Shown one piece after another: positions 10,067-19,303 of a DNA stretch of 64,000 nucleotides. The position numbers and the translations under genes are program-made. The DNA comes from Porodaedalea pini (Eukaryota > Basidiomycota > Agaricomycetes > Hymenochaetales > Hymenochaetaceae): positions 1,054,001 to 1,118,000 of the forward strand of contig NBAY01000006.1 in assembly GCA_002794775.1 (NCBI GenBank), read 5' to 3'. Each line of letters opens with the position of its first letter. Position 1 is the first letter of the stretch. A model generated the notes under the pieces. That model had not been told where the DNA came from. It ran no database searches and saw nothing but the letters and a program-made list of their open reading frames with translations.

Positions 10067-11149
10067 ATGTCAACAGAAGGTTTTAGCCAACAGCAAATGG
10101 CGCAGATCGCGGCCATCGTTGCGAACGCCTTCGCCCATCAGGCGAACAACGCCCCAGCACCGGTCGCGGTCGCTAACCCCCCGACCCCCAACATCGAAGT
10201 CGCCCGACCACGTGAATTCACTGGTGGCGACGACTACCTCGACTTCAGACGAGAAGTCCTTCTCTTTGTATCCGCAAACCCGAACCGATACCCTACGTCG
10301 GAGAGTAAGATCTATGTAGCTCTCTCCTACCTGAAGGGTGGTAACACGGCGACGTGGGCGCAGAACTATGTCGAGGAGTCGACAACGTCGGGAATCGTCA
10401 CCTTCACCGACAGCTGGGAGAGATTCCAGGAACGACTCGACGCCTCGTTCGACGACCCGAATCGCAAGGAAGCGGCGCTGAAGGAGTTCCGGGAGAAAGT
10501 TCAAAAGGACCTCACCGCAGATAAGTTCTTCCAACAGCTCGACGTCATCATCAAGCGTGCGGAACTGAAGGACGACGGCATCATCTGCGATCGTCTCAAA
10601 CGCGCGATGAACATCGAAGTAGTGCGCGGAGTCCTGAGGTCAACGCCGGTCCCGACAAAGTACGAGGACTGGAAAAACAAGGCTATCGAAATCGATCGCG
10701 GCGAACAACAGATCCACGCGATCCAACGAGGCCGCCCGTTCATACCTCAGCCTCGCCCGCAACAACAACAAGGACCCCCGGCTCGCCGTCAGGTAGCGGC
10801 CCCTCACGTCGACAGACGCGACGCGACCGGCGTCACTTTCGGAGGCGCCGGTCAACCGATGGACGTCTCGATGAACGAGGCGCAACGACGACGCGCGTGC
10901 TGGATCTGCGGCGGGCTGGGCCATTTCAAGGACAAGTGCCCGCAGGGAAAGCCGATCATCCAGCGCATGCTGGAACTAATGGCACCAGGCGAACGCCGTA
11001 TCCTAGCGGACGAGCTCGGCGCGATGAAGGAATCGGCCTTCGAGGAAGTCGTGGACACTCGGAGGTCGACGGTGGAGGACTATGTGGAGGAAGGAGAGAA
11101 TGACGAAGAGGTCGTCGACTCGCAGGGTTTTGCGAGTGGTCAGGCGTAG
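10067..11149 (+). CDS. gag: Gag polyprotein of element B
   Basis: 360 residues from the first ATG in the whole upstream 850 bases. Capsid-like region around PREFTGGDDYLDFRREVLLF to about residue 200, a basic linker, then a zinc knuckle CWICGGLGHFKDKC (CX2CX4HX4C, about residue 275) that binds RNA in this family. The acidic C-terminus (STVEDYVEEGENDEEVVD) leads into the frameshift site. Gag forms the particle in which the RNA is copied. Conserved coding sequence continues upstream of this ATG, so the true N-terminus may lie further out. The frame ends in TAG at 11147-11149. Confidence 0.93.
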   Translation: MSTEGFSQQQMAQIAAIVANAFAHQANNAPAPVAVANPPTPNIEVARPREFTGGDDYLDFRREVLLFVSANPNRYPTSESKIYVALSYLKGGNTATWAQNYVEESTTSGIVTFTDSWERFQERLDASFDDPNRKEAALKEFREKVQKDLTADKFFQQLDVIIKRAELKDDGIICDRLKRAMNIEVVRGVLRSTPVPTKYEDWKNKAIEIDRGEQQIHAIQRGRPFIPQPRPQQQQGPPARRQVAAPHVDRRDATGVTFGGAGQPMDVSMNEAQRRRACWICGGLGHFKDKCPQGKPIIQRMLELMAPGERRILADELGAMKESAFEEVVDTRRSTVEDYVEEGENDEEVVDSQGFASGQA

Positions 11150-11170
11150 CCATCGGGGCGACTGACCGAG
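11125..11170 (+). promoter_or_regulatory. -1 ribosomal frameshift signal between gag and pol
   Basis: GGGTTTT at 11125-11131 sits in the gag frame as G-GGT-TTT, a canonical X-XXY-YYZ slippery site. After a 6-base spacer GGTCAG (11138-11143) can pair with CTGACC downstream, forming a stem over the gag stop codon. Slipping one base back enters the pol frame, which is open from here to 14775. The heptamer, spacer length and both stem halves are kept in A, C, D and E. Function is inferred from this conservation and from known frameshift rules. Confidence 0.85.
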
Positions 11171-14100
11171 AAGAACAAGGGACTTCGGATCCGTACTCGT
11201 TAAAATATAACCAACCGTCTGTACAACACGTAGATGCAAACGACATCGATGGTTCCCCAGAGTATGAAGTCCCCACCGGTGTGAAAGAGAGAAAAGAATA
11301 TGAGCAGCTGTTCATGAGAGGAACTGGCGGACGCCAGCTGGACCTTCTCCTGAACGTCGGACACAGCGTGGAAGGTGAAGTGAGGGAGGTGGACGCACAC
11401 GCACTCGTGGATTCGGGATGTACAGGATCGTGCATTGATGTAAGGTTCGTCAAACGGTACGGACTGGAGACGAAGCGTTATATCCGACCCCTTGCGGTAC
11501 TCAATGCCGACGGCACGCACAACGAAGCCGGATTGATCGAGGAATACGTCGACGTCGAACTTACGATCGGTCATCATAAAGAACAAATCGTCCTGGCGGT
11601 AACCTCCTTGGCATCGTCAAACATCTTTCTAGGGTATGACTGGCTTCGTCGACACAACCCGGAGGTCGACTGGAAGACGGGAACACTCGACTTTACGCGT
11701 TGCCCGAGTGAGTGTGTAGTGGAGAGGAACGTGGAGGAAGGCATGCGGAAGGTGTGGAGAGCGGTGGAAGAGACGAAGGGGGTGAGAGAGGTGCGAATGG
11801 ACAAGATGTCCTGGCCCGCATACCTCAACGACTACGCCGACGTCTTCAGCGAGAAAGGTTTCGAGAAGCTACCGGAACATCGCCCATGGGACCATGTCAT
11901 CGACTTGAAACCCGACTTCAAACCGAGCGACTGTAAGATCTACCCGCTCACGCCAACGGAGCAGCAGTCGCTCAAGGACTTCCTCGATGAAAATCTGAAG
12001 TCAGGTCGCATTCGACGGTCGATATCGCCCATGGCGTCACCCTTCTTCTTCATAAAGAAGGCCGACAAATCGCTACGCCCGATCCAGGATTACCGCAAAC
12101 TCAACGAAGGCACGATCAAGAATAAGTACCCCCTTCCTCTCATCGACGAACTTGTTGATAAGGTCAAGAAGGCGAAATACATCACTAAGCTTGACCTTCG
12201 ATGGGGATACTACAACGTCCGGATCCGCGAAGGCGACGAGTGGAAGGCGGCATTTCGCACGAACATGGGCCTCTTCGAGCCAACAGTCATGTTTTTCGGT
12301 CTTTGTAATGCGCCGGCGACGTTCCAAGCGTTCGTCAACCACATCTTCAAAGAACTGATCTACGCAAACTTGATCATCGTATACCTCGACGACATACTGA
12401 TCCTCTCAGAAACCATTGAGGAGCACATCGACACGTCGAGGCGCGTACTTCAGATCCTCCGGGAAAACGGCCTGTACTTGAAACCAGAAAAGTGCGAATT
12501 CGATGCCAAGGTCGTTAAGTATCTCGGTCACATCATCGGCAACGGCGAGATCAAGGCGGACCCAGCAAAGACGGAGGCAATTGCGAACTGGCCAGTCCCA
12601 CGAAACCTCAAGGAGCTACAACAGTTCCTCGGCATGGGTAATTGGCTACGACGGTTCATCAAGGACTACAGCAAAGTGGTCCATCCGCTGACGTCGCTGA
12701 CGGGCAAGAAGGACTGGGTATGGGAGACCGAACAGCAGGAGGCGTTCGAGGAGCTGAGACGACGTCTCTGCTCACCTCCAGTCCTGGCCATCGCCAACGA
12801 CGAGGGCCCTTTCCGCGTTGAGGCGGACTCGTCTAACTTCGCACTCGGAGGCGTGCTATTGCAGAAACAGGAAGGCAAGTGGAGGGTAGTCGCCTATAGG
12901 TCAGAAGCGCTCCTACCGGCCGAACGAAACTACGAGATCTACGACAAGGAAATGCTCGCAATCGTCTCGGCACTCAAGGAATGGCGTCAATACCTCCTGG
13001 GCGCTCGCCACAAGATCGAGATCTGGTCCGACCATGCCAACCTCACCTACTTCAGGTCGGCACAGAAACTGAGCTATCGACAAGCTCGCTGGCGGACAGA
13101 ACTCGAGGAATTCGACTTCCACCTCGAGCACAAGTCGGGGAAGACGATGGGCAAGGCGGACCTTCTGTCACGCAAGGCAGGCTACGATGAGGGAAAGGAT
13201 GACAACGATGACGTCGTGTTCATTAAGGACAAGTGGCTGAACCGTGGAGTGGTGAGGACGTCGCGTGAGGAAGTGTTGGAACGAGTGGGTGACGCGCAGA
13301 GAGCGCAAGACGAGTCGGAGAGGCCGACGAATATGGTGAAGGTCGACGGGTTGTGGCGGATGAAAGGCAAGGTGTACGTGCCGTCGACGATGAAGGAAGC
13401 GGTTTTACGGGAATGCCACGACTCGACCCTGGCAGGACATCCCGGATCGTCAAAGACGGTCGAACTGGTACGTCGAGACTTCTGGTGGGCGTCGATGTTC
13501 TCCGACGTTCGAGCATACGTCCGAGGATGCGACCGTTGCCAGCGGACGAAGGCTCTGAGAACATCGAGATCAAGGCCACTTCACCCGAACACGGTCCCGG
13601 AAGGCCCATGGGAAATCGTCACGGTCGACCTCATCGGAGAACTCCCAGACTCCAAGGGGCACAACGCAATCTGTGTCTTCGTCGACAGGTTCTCGAAACA
13701 AATGCACGCGATCCCGACAACGACAAGGCTGTCAGCAGAAGGCATGGCCCAGCTGTACCGAGACCAAGTCTTCCGCCTTCACGGCTTGCCGAAGAAGATC
13801 ATCCATGACCGAGGCACACAGTTTGACGCATCAATGATGAAGGAGCTGTACAAACTCCTACACATCGAAGGCAACCCGTCGACGGCGTACCACCCACAGA
13901 CAGATGGTCAGACAGAACGCGTTAACCAAGAGCTCGAACAGTATCTTAGGCTCTTCGTGAACCATCGCCAATCGGACTGGAAAGACTGGCTCCCCCTCGC
14001 AGAGTTTGCGTACAATAACCGCGAACATTCGGCGACGAAGATGTCCCCTTTCTACGCGAACACAGGACGTCACCCCTTGAGCTTTGACACGACACGAACC

Positions 14101-14775
14101 TCGTCTACCAACATGTCGGCGGAAGAATTCGCGAAACACATAAAAGAGACTCATCGTGTCGCGAAGGACAACCTGGTCAAAGCGGCAGACGACATGAAAC
14201 GCTACCATGATCGAACGGCAGGAGTTTCGGTAGAGTACAAGGCTGGCGATAAGGTCTTCCTCGATGGACGAAATATCAGCACAGATTCGCCCACGAAGAA
14301 GCTTGCCGACAAATGGTACGGTCCCTTTGACATCGTCGACAAAGTAGGAGCGAGCGCGTACAAGCTCAAACTCCCGAAGCGATGGAAAAAGGTCCACCCT
14401 GTCTTCAACGAAGCCCTGTTGAAACCCGCCGTCAGACCGTCCTTTGAAAGCCAGAAGCAACCACCACCGCCGCCGCCAGACATCATCGACAACGAGGAGG
14501 AATACGAACTCGAGGAAGTCTTAGACTCACGTCTGCACCGAGGGAAACTACAGTACCTTGTCAAGTGGGTCGGCTACAATGAACCTACCTGGCAGCCTGA
14601 GACGGACTTCGGCGAGAACGCGAAGGAGGCGATCGCTGAGTTCTACCTCAAACATCCCGGTGCACCTCGGAGACTCGAAATCCCTCGTCAACGACTCCGT
14701 CCGCTCTTCGCCAACACCGAGCCAGACGACCGCGATCATGGTTGGTCGGGACGCCCAACCTTGAAGGGGGGGTAA
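11125..14775 (+). CDS. pol: Pol polyprotein of element B, chromodomain type
   Basis: Read after the -1 shift; the first GTG in frame is at 11281 and there is no ATG start. Counting from 11281: protease DSG at about residue 44; reverse transcriptase from about 230 with YLDD near 367; RNase H near 513 (EADSSNFALGG); integrase zinc module near 708 (RECHDS, AGHPG, GCDRCQ); integrase core with VDLIGEL near 780, DRGTQF near 842 and DGQTERVNQELEQ near 878, giving D, D and E; GPF module WYGPF near 1010; a poly-proline linker; and a chromodomain near 1073-1130 (KLQYLVKWVGYNEPTWQPE). Chromodomains of chromoviruses steer integration to modified histones. No stop or frameshift seen. The TAA stop touches the 3' LTR exactly. 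Confidence 0.97.
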   Translation, partial: GFCEWSGVAIGATDREEQGTSDPYSLKYNQPSVQHVDANDIDGSPEYEVPTGVKERKEYEQLFMRGTGGRQLDLLLNVGHSVEGEVREVDAHALVDSGCTGSCIDVRFVKRYGLETKRYIRPLAVLNADGTHNEAGLIEEYVDVELTIGHHKEQIVLAVTSLASSNIFLGYDWLRRHNPEVDWKTGTLDFTRCPSECVVERNVEEGMRKVWRAVEETKGVREVRMDKMSWPAYLNDYADVFSEKGFEKLPEHRPWDHVIDLKPDFKPSDCKIYPLTPTEQQSLKDFLDENLKSGRIRRSISPMASPFFFIKKADKSLRPIQDYRKLNEGTIKNKYPLPLIDELVDKVKKAKYITKLDLRWGYYNVRIREGDEWKAAFRTNMGLFEPTVMFFGLCNAPATFQAFVNHIFKELIYANLIIVYLDDILILSETIEEHIDTSRRVLQILRENGLYLKPEKCEFDAKVVKYLGHIIGNGEIKADPAKTEAIANWPVPRNLKELQQFLGMGNWLRRFIKDYSKVVHPLTSLTGKKDWVWETEQQEAFEELRRRLCSPPVLAIANDEGPFRVEADSSNFALGGVLLQKQEGKWRVVAYRSEALLPAERNYEIYDKEMLAIVSALKEWRQYLLGARHKIEIWSDHANLTYFRSAQKLSYRQARWRTELEEFDFHLEHKSGKTMGKADLLSRKAGYDEGKDDNDDVVFIKDKWLNRGVVRTSREEVLERVGDAQRAQDESERPTNMVKVDGLWRMKGKVYVPSTMKEAVLRECHDSTLAGHPGSSKTVELVRRDFWWASMFSDVRAYVRGCDRCQRTKALRTSRSRPLHPNTVPEGPWEIVTVDLIGELPDSKGHNAICVFVDRFSKQMHAIPTTTRLSAEGMAQLYRDQVFRLHGLPKKIIHDRGTQFDASMMKELYKLLHIEGNPSTAYHPQTDGQTERVNQELEQYLRLFVNHRQSDWKDWLPLAEFAYNNREHSATKMSPFYANTGRHPLSFDTTRTSSTNMSAEEFAKHIKETHRVAKDNLVKAADDMKRYHDRTAGVSVEYKAGDKVFLDGRNISTDSPTKKLADKWYGPFDIVDKVGASAYKLKLPKRWKKVHPVFNEALLKPAVRPSFESQKQPPPPPPDIIDNEEEYELEEVLDSRLHRGKLQYLVKWVGYNEPTWQPETDFGENAKEAIAEFYLKHPGAPRRLEIPRQRLRPLFANTEPDDRDHGWSGRPTLKGG
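14763..14772 (+). promoter_or_regulatory. Polypurine tract of element B
   Basis: GAAGGGGGGG ends three bases (the pol TAA) before the 3' LTR, the expected place for the plus-strand primer. It also codes for the last residues of Pol. Confidence 0.8.
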
Positions 14776-15200
14776 TGTTAGAACTCGAACCTTCGCCTTT
14801 TCCTTTATTTTCCCTTTACCATTTCTTTCCTTTTAACCGCTCCTTTTTCATTATAATTAATCATCTTTCCAATCATTTCCCACACTCCTTTCACGCGACC
14901 TTCATTCGTTCCATTCCCGCTCGTTATATAATGTTAGGTAATATAGTCTCACGGTCGTCGCTATATAAGGTCTCAGGAATCGCATGAACTCCTTGTTCTG
15001 CTTTTCCTCTTACCTCCGCGACGACCTAGGTGAGACTCGTCCCCCTTGTATTAGTTTAGATGTGTATTAATCCTCTTACCTCCGCGACGACCTAGCCTGA
15101 GTAAGCGTGTCCCGAGTCTACGCTCGAGTATAGCACGTCCCAGACGACAGTCAGCCGAGGCCTGCCCAGTCCGAGTCGTCTCCCGGGCTCCCGCCTAACA
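14776..15200 (+). repeat. 3' LTR of element B
   Basis: 425 bp, read as identical to the 5' LTR. Followed by the target duplication GCGCC at 15201-15205. Confidence 0.97.
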
Positions 15201-15205
15201 GCGCC

Positions 15206-15750
15206 CGCACGCGACCGCACACAGCCTCACCCCCAGGTGGGGCTGCTGGGCCGTTCCGTCGCGTCAGACGCATACAGCGAGACCTGAGACCTCCTTGAAC
15301 AACGCTGCGAACCTCCAGACGCAGTTACGACAGTTTGAAGCACTGCGAGAAATAGTCTGTCGTCCCATAGGCTCAGAACATCCCGGATTACAACCACGAG
15401 CATTCCGAATTGACGATGTATCATGTTCAGGTGCTTGAAGAAGTTGGTGAGCTCAATGATGCACTTTCGATGCTTGACCAGTGATCCTGCTAAGCAGCAA
15501 GCCATCGAGGAAATCATCAAAGAGTTCAGAAAAGCAGATGCTCTTGCCCCTATCTCAGGTACTGTCAACAGCAATGCCAACAACATACCTCTGGATTCTT
15601 TATTTCCTCACACGGCTTGCGCTCCCACACTCCCGGAACTTCATACCTGACCGGCTATCTTGTGGTTCTGATGGCTTCACGTCGCTAGCCAGGTGAGCCC
15701 TGCCTCATGTCTCCGGCCTTTTCCGCGTCTCTTGACAAAGGGTCTCACAA
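15206..15750. other. Unassigned DNA right of element B
   Basis: Several short open stretches occur, for example a plus-strand frame around 15420-15640 with DPAKQQAIEEIIKEF. None is long or recognisable. Possibly part of the gene-fragment mosaic that follows. Confidence 0.3.
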
Positions 15751-15831
15751 CTTAGACAATGTCGAGAGACCGGCTAGTACAGTGAGGAATCCGCGGATTC
15801 AGTGCTAGCCGGTCTCTCGACAATATCTAAG
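15751..15831. repeat. 27-bp inverted repeat around a 14-bp palindrome
   Basis: Arms 15751-15777 and 15805-15831 pair over 27 bases with two mismatches (core GTCGAGAGACCGGCTAG). The 27-base loop holds a perfect palindrome, GAATCCGCGGATTC. A third partial arm copy (TGTCGAGAGACACCGG) starts near 15843. Could be a tiny foldback transposon, a Helitron-like terminal hairpin, or a structured site; nothing decides between them. Confidence 0.6.
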
Positions 15832-16290
15832 CACTTTTCGAATGTCGAGAGACACCGGCGGCTTCAGAATCCCGGTTCTCAGGTCAGTTTCTTGCTTCCC
15901 TTCTGATTCCCTGGCTGATTCTGCTTCTTCCTCTTCTTATCTAATACCTTTTCCGTGCTGCCGCCGTCGCCATCTTGCTCTGATGCTCCCGACTCTCAAG
16001 AATCCCCGCACCCACCCTCCTCGGTGCTGCAGGAAGCAGTGCCTTGACCGCTGAAATAACCCCAAGTCCCGAAGACGTACCCGTCAAAAGCAAACTACGT
16101 GGCGTCCCTGGTCGGTGAGTCAAGCATTCCCATTGTCGGTGGCTTTCCGAGACGCGCACGCAAAGTCGATAGATAGATTGGTTTTGTCCTATTTCCCTAA
16201 CTGATGTGCTCAATTCTAGATCACGCTGTGAAAAGTCTGACCGACATTCGACACCCCAAGAGCATCCCGGTCGTCTTTTCGACTCAGAAA

Positions 16291-16496
16291 GATATTACGG
16301 TGGTGACGAAACACTCGCCAGCCCTCCCTTCTCACCGCCAGCCACTAAAACGTCAATTGGCATAACTTCCCTCGCCCTGTTCACCCATCACGCTTTCCTC
16401 GCCTCTTCCCCCTGCCCCATCCGACCCACCACACGCTTCAACATCAACGTCAGTCGTTTTCCCATCTGCCTTTCTTGCCGAGGGTTTCGGCAGCAA
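16291..16496 (+). repeat. Duplicated segment alpha, copy 1
   Basis: About 206 bases matching 17242-17447 with roughly one difference in ten. Both contain the shared run CCACTAAAACGTCAATTGGC. Copy 2 lies directly before the topoisomerase start, so alpha is probably topoisomerase upstream sequence. Copy 1 ends exactly where segment beta begins. Confidence 0.75.
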
Positions 16497-16784
16497 CGCC
16501 GCAACCGTCGTGTCCAAGAAGGATCTCGTTCTTTCGTACAGGTCCTCCACCGTTCACGCACAACATGCAGCGTCCTGCAGTCGGCGCTCTGCCACATCGA
16601 GGCGGTGCGAGGGAAGGTGACGGAGCTCGTGGAGCAAGAGAGGCATGGCACGGGAGTGAGAGGCAAGCTGGAGTCGGATAAGAGGATCGTGAAGGATGAC
16701 GAGGCGTCTGCCTCGTCGAAGGCGAATACCTCTTTGGACGCGTCCAACGTCTGCGGCCTTCCGACGGAATTGATGTCAATGGAC
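16497..16784 (+). repeat. Duplicated segment beta, copy 1
   Basis: About 290 bases matching 20031-20327, including the shared runs ACAACATGCAGCGTCCTGCA and GGATGACGAGGCGTCTGCCT. It starts CGCCGCAA and ends GATGTCAATGGAC in both copies. Here it follows segment alpha; copy 2 follows truncated topoisomerase. No coding function recognised with confidence. Confidence 0.75.
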
Positions 16785-17241
16785 CTGTTCGACGCATCGT
16801 GTGTGCCGACAGTCCTCCAGATGGGCGCTTCGCTTCCATTAACTCAGTAGATGCAGACTCAAGGCAGACTCAAAGGCAGTCTAACGACAAGCATCGCAAG
16901 ATTCCGGCAAAACAGCTCAGGCCGCTGTCACCTCTTCCCATGCCGCTCCTCTGCCCGCGGCGCATCTTCCTCGCCGCGCTCATTCTAGCATCAAAATTCT
17001 TACAGGATCGATGCTATTCGAATCGTGCATGGCCAAAGCTCTACGGTCTCCCACTGCGGGAGGTTGGACACTGCGAACGTGCATTCGGCGATGCGTTTGG
17101 GTTGGCGTCTCTCGGTCGGCATGAGCTTAATGCTGCCGCGGGAAGAGAACTCACGCAGTGTGCAACACACGAAAAGCGAGGGTACAATCGCATTTGGATC
17201 GTCTCCGGTTTCTGCAATGCGCAACCCTTTTGTCTCAAACA
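16785..17241. other. Unassigned part of the mosaic
   Basis: GC-rich sequence between the duplicated segments, without a recognisable product. Open frames here are short or overlap each other. Confidence 0.3.
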
Positions 17242-17447
17242 GATATCACAGTGGTGACGAAACAGCGGCCATCTCTCCCTTCTCAACGCCAGCCACTAAA
17301 ACGTCAATTGGCATAACTTCCCTCGCCCTGTTCACCCAGCACGCTTTCCTCGCCCCTTCCTCCTGCCCCCTCCGACCCACCACACGCTTCAACATAGACG
17401 TCGGCCGTTTTCCCATCCGCCTTTCTCGCCGAGCATCTCGGCAGCAA
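17242..17447 (+). repeat. Duplicated segment alpha, copy 2
   Basis: Matches 16291-16496. It ends some 20 bases before the topoisomerase ATG at 17469, so this copy sits in what was probably the native promoter or 5' untranslated region. Confidence 0.7.
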
Positions 17448-18050
17448 GCTTCCGCGAAAGCGAACGGAATGGCTAACGGCAAAGGCAAGGGCAAGACAAA
17501 GGCGAAGTCTGAAGATGCGTCCAACGACGATAAGCTGCTCACCGCCAAGAAGCATGCGAGACCCGAGCCCGCCTCTGATGATGACGTGAAGCTGAGAGCG
17601 AAGAAGCGCGCGACAAACGCGAAGAAGGAAGAGGAGGCAGAGGGCTCGTTGTCACAGGGAAAGAAGAAGAGGGGAAAGAAGGACAATGAAGAGGAGGGTG
17701 AAGAGGTCTTTCGATGGTGGGAAGCCGAAGATCCCAACTTGGCGACGGCTCAATTAAGTGGAATACGCTAGAGCACAACGGTGTTTACTTCCCTCCCGCC
17801 TACGAGCCATTGCCATCGGATGTGAAGGTGAAATATGTCGTTATGTTCCTCCACGTTCCACGTTCCCTGACCACAGAAGTTCTTATCAGACGTCAACGCT
17901 AGGCAAACCCGTCGACCTCCCGAATCGATCGAGTCGGAGGAGGTTGCTGGCTTCTATGGCCAGATGATAGAGACTGATCACGCACAAGATGCAGTTTTCA
18001 ATAAGAACTTATCTAAAGACTTCCTTAAGGTTCTCGAGGACCACCCTCCG

Positions 18051-19303
18051 GTACGTTTGCTAGGGCATCTATTAGCAAGAGAATGGGCAAACGTAATTCG
18101 ATCGAGCAAAGCACAACTCTCCCTCCTTCTCCAACCCAGTCTCACTCGCAGCCACGAAGAGGCTTGCCGTGGAAAGGGAAGGGGAAGACGAAGGGCCATT
18201 GGGCGCTTCAGCCTCCGTCCTCCACGCACATTATATCAGATGTCATCGAAATCAGCGCGGCGAAAGCCGGATCGGTTTCAGTTCGCGACGAGGGAGAGGA
18301 GAATGAACGGAGAGAGCGCGACCGACTTCGAGAGGCTGCTGCCGAGTCTATAGGAATCAGTCCTTTATTCAGAGAAGATGCTTCGTCCAGGCTTACCGAG
18401 AGCGACGGCATGCGTTTTCGAGGACGATTCTACTGAAGATGTCGGCTCCAGGGATTATCATGAAACGAGCTTGGATAAAGGACCCAGCTGAGAGGTTGCG
18501 TATCTTGGATAGGTCGCGGACGAGCGTGAATGGCATTGCGAAGCAGACTGGGATCCCTAATGGGCTACAGCTCCAGCAGACGCGGGAGAGTAGGCACAAT
18601 CGCAGCTCGTCACTTTCTGGCGTTGTTACGCCTACGACGCCAAGTTCGACTTCCAATTGGCCTCTCCCACCGCTTGGTCCCCCTATTATCTCGGCGAACG
18701 GGAGGAAGCCAAAGGACTCCTTATCAGCATCGCTTTTTCAGCCGGAACTCCCGCCTTTTCCATGTTTATTTTCTGCTCTGGACCCGCTGTCAAGCAAATC
18801 TTCGTCCTTGTTAAAATTCTTTCCTTCCTCGCCGCTTCTCATTCTCGGCTTTTCACAACAATGGCGAACCCGTGTGATTGTGTTGACTGCTCCACCTCAG
18901 CCGAAGTCGCCTTCGTTGAGCGGCTTTCGGCCCTTTACTCCTCCTGAGCGGACGCCTTCTGTGTGTCATCTGCACATGTTCAAATCTTCGGCGGCTGATG
19001 AGAGGGAGCCCGAGAGAATGGAGGTGAACGAAAACTCGGTAGTTTTCGCAGCCGAGGAGGAGATTGCTGGCAAGCGTTCGGTCGTCAAAGTCGGTGGCGT
19101 GGATGTTGGAGGAAAGAAAAAGGAACTGAATGTGGAAGAGAATGGTCAGACCATGTGGCTACTTTCTATTGCCGATGCCAATGAGGCGCAGAGTTGGATA
19201 GCGACATTGAAAAGTGCCGTGCTCGACCAAAGGTATGTCTTTCAAAATAGCATTGTAGCTTCGAAGGAAGCCCTTTTGACTTTATTCTCATGAGTTTTAA
19301 TAG
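18051..19303 (+). other. 1.25-kb intron-located insert within the topoisomerase relic
   Basis: The topoisomerase donor GTACGT is at 18051 and its acceptor (TTTTAATAG) ends at 19303. An intron of this length is about twenty times longer than the others in the window. It carries coding-like sequence of another gene. The last 71 bases (19233-19303) themselves form a normal-looking intron with donor GTATGT, so the foreign piece brought its own splice donor. Confidence 0.7.
18439..19232 (+). pseudogene. PH-domain gene fragment inside the topoisomerase intron
   Basis: Open frame of about 265 codons up to the donor at 19233. Its end, roughly NGQTMWLLSIADANEAQSW followed by IATLKSAVLDQR, looks like the last strand and C-terminal helix of a pleckstrin homology domain (W in the helix). 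The part before is rich in Ser and Pro. The middle (about 18740-18900) may be an unspliced intron. No start or end of a complete gene is visible. Joined to the next topoisomerase exon it would be out of frame, so no functional fusion is expected. The PH assignment rests on pattern only. Confidence 0.5.

Larger units (their letters stand above)
8932..15200 (+). mobile_element. Element B: complete, apparently intact Gypsy chromovirus
   Basis: 6269 bp. Two 425-bp LTRs (8932-9356 and 14776-15200) that I read as identical base for base. A perfect 5-bp target duplication GCGCC at 8927-8931 and 15201-15205. Gag and Pol frames show no stop. Identical LTRs imply a recent insertion, because both are copied from one template at integration. 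Order: LTR, self-priming site, ORF0, gag, -1 frameshift signal, pol (protease, RT, RNase H, integrase, GPF module, chromodomain), purine tract, LTR. This is the best reference copy in the window and the likeliest to be active. Confidence 0.97.

Noticed and set aside
15751..15860. CRISPR-like repeat
   Set aside because: Only an inverted repeat and one partial extra arm; no regular direct repeats or spacers, and the genome is eukaryotic.
18208..18436. Separate small gene before the PH-like piece
   Set aside because: Open frames here are short, overlap in several phases and have no recognisable product.
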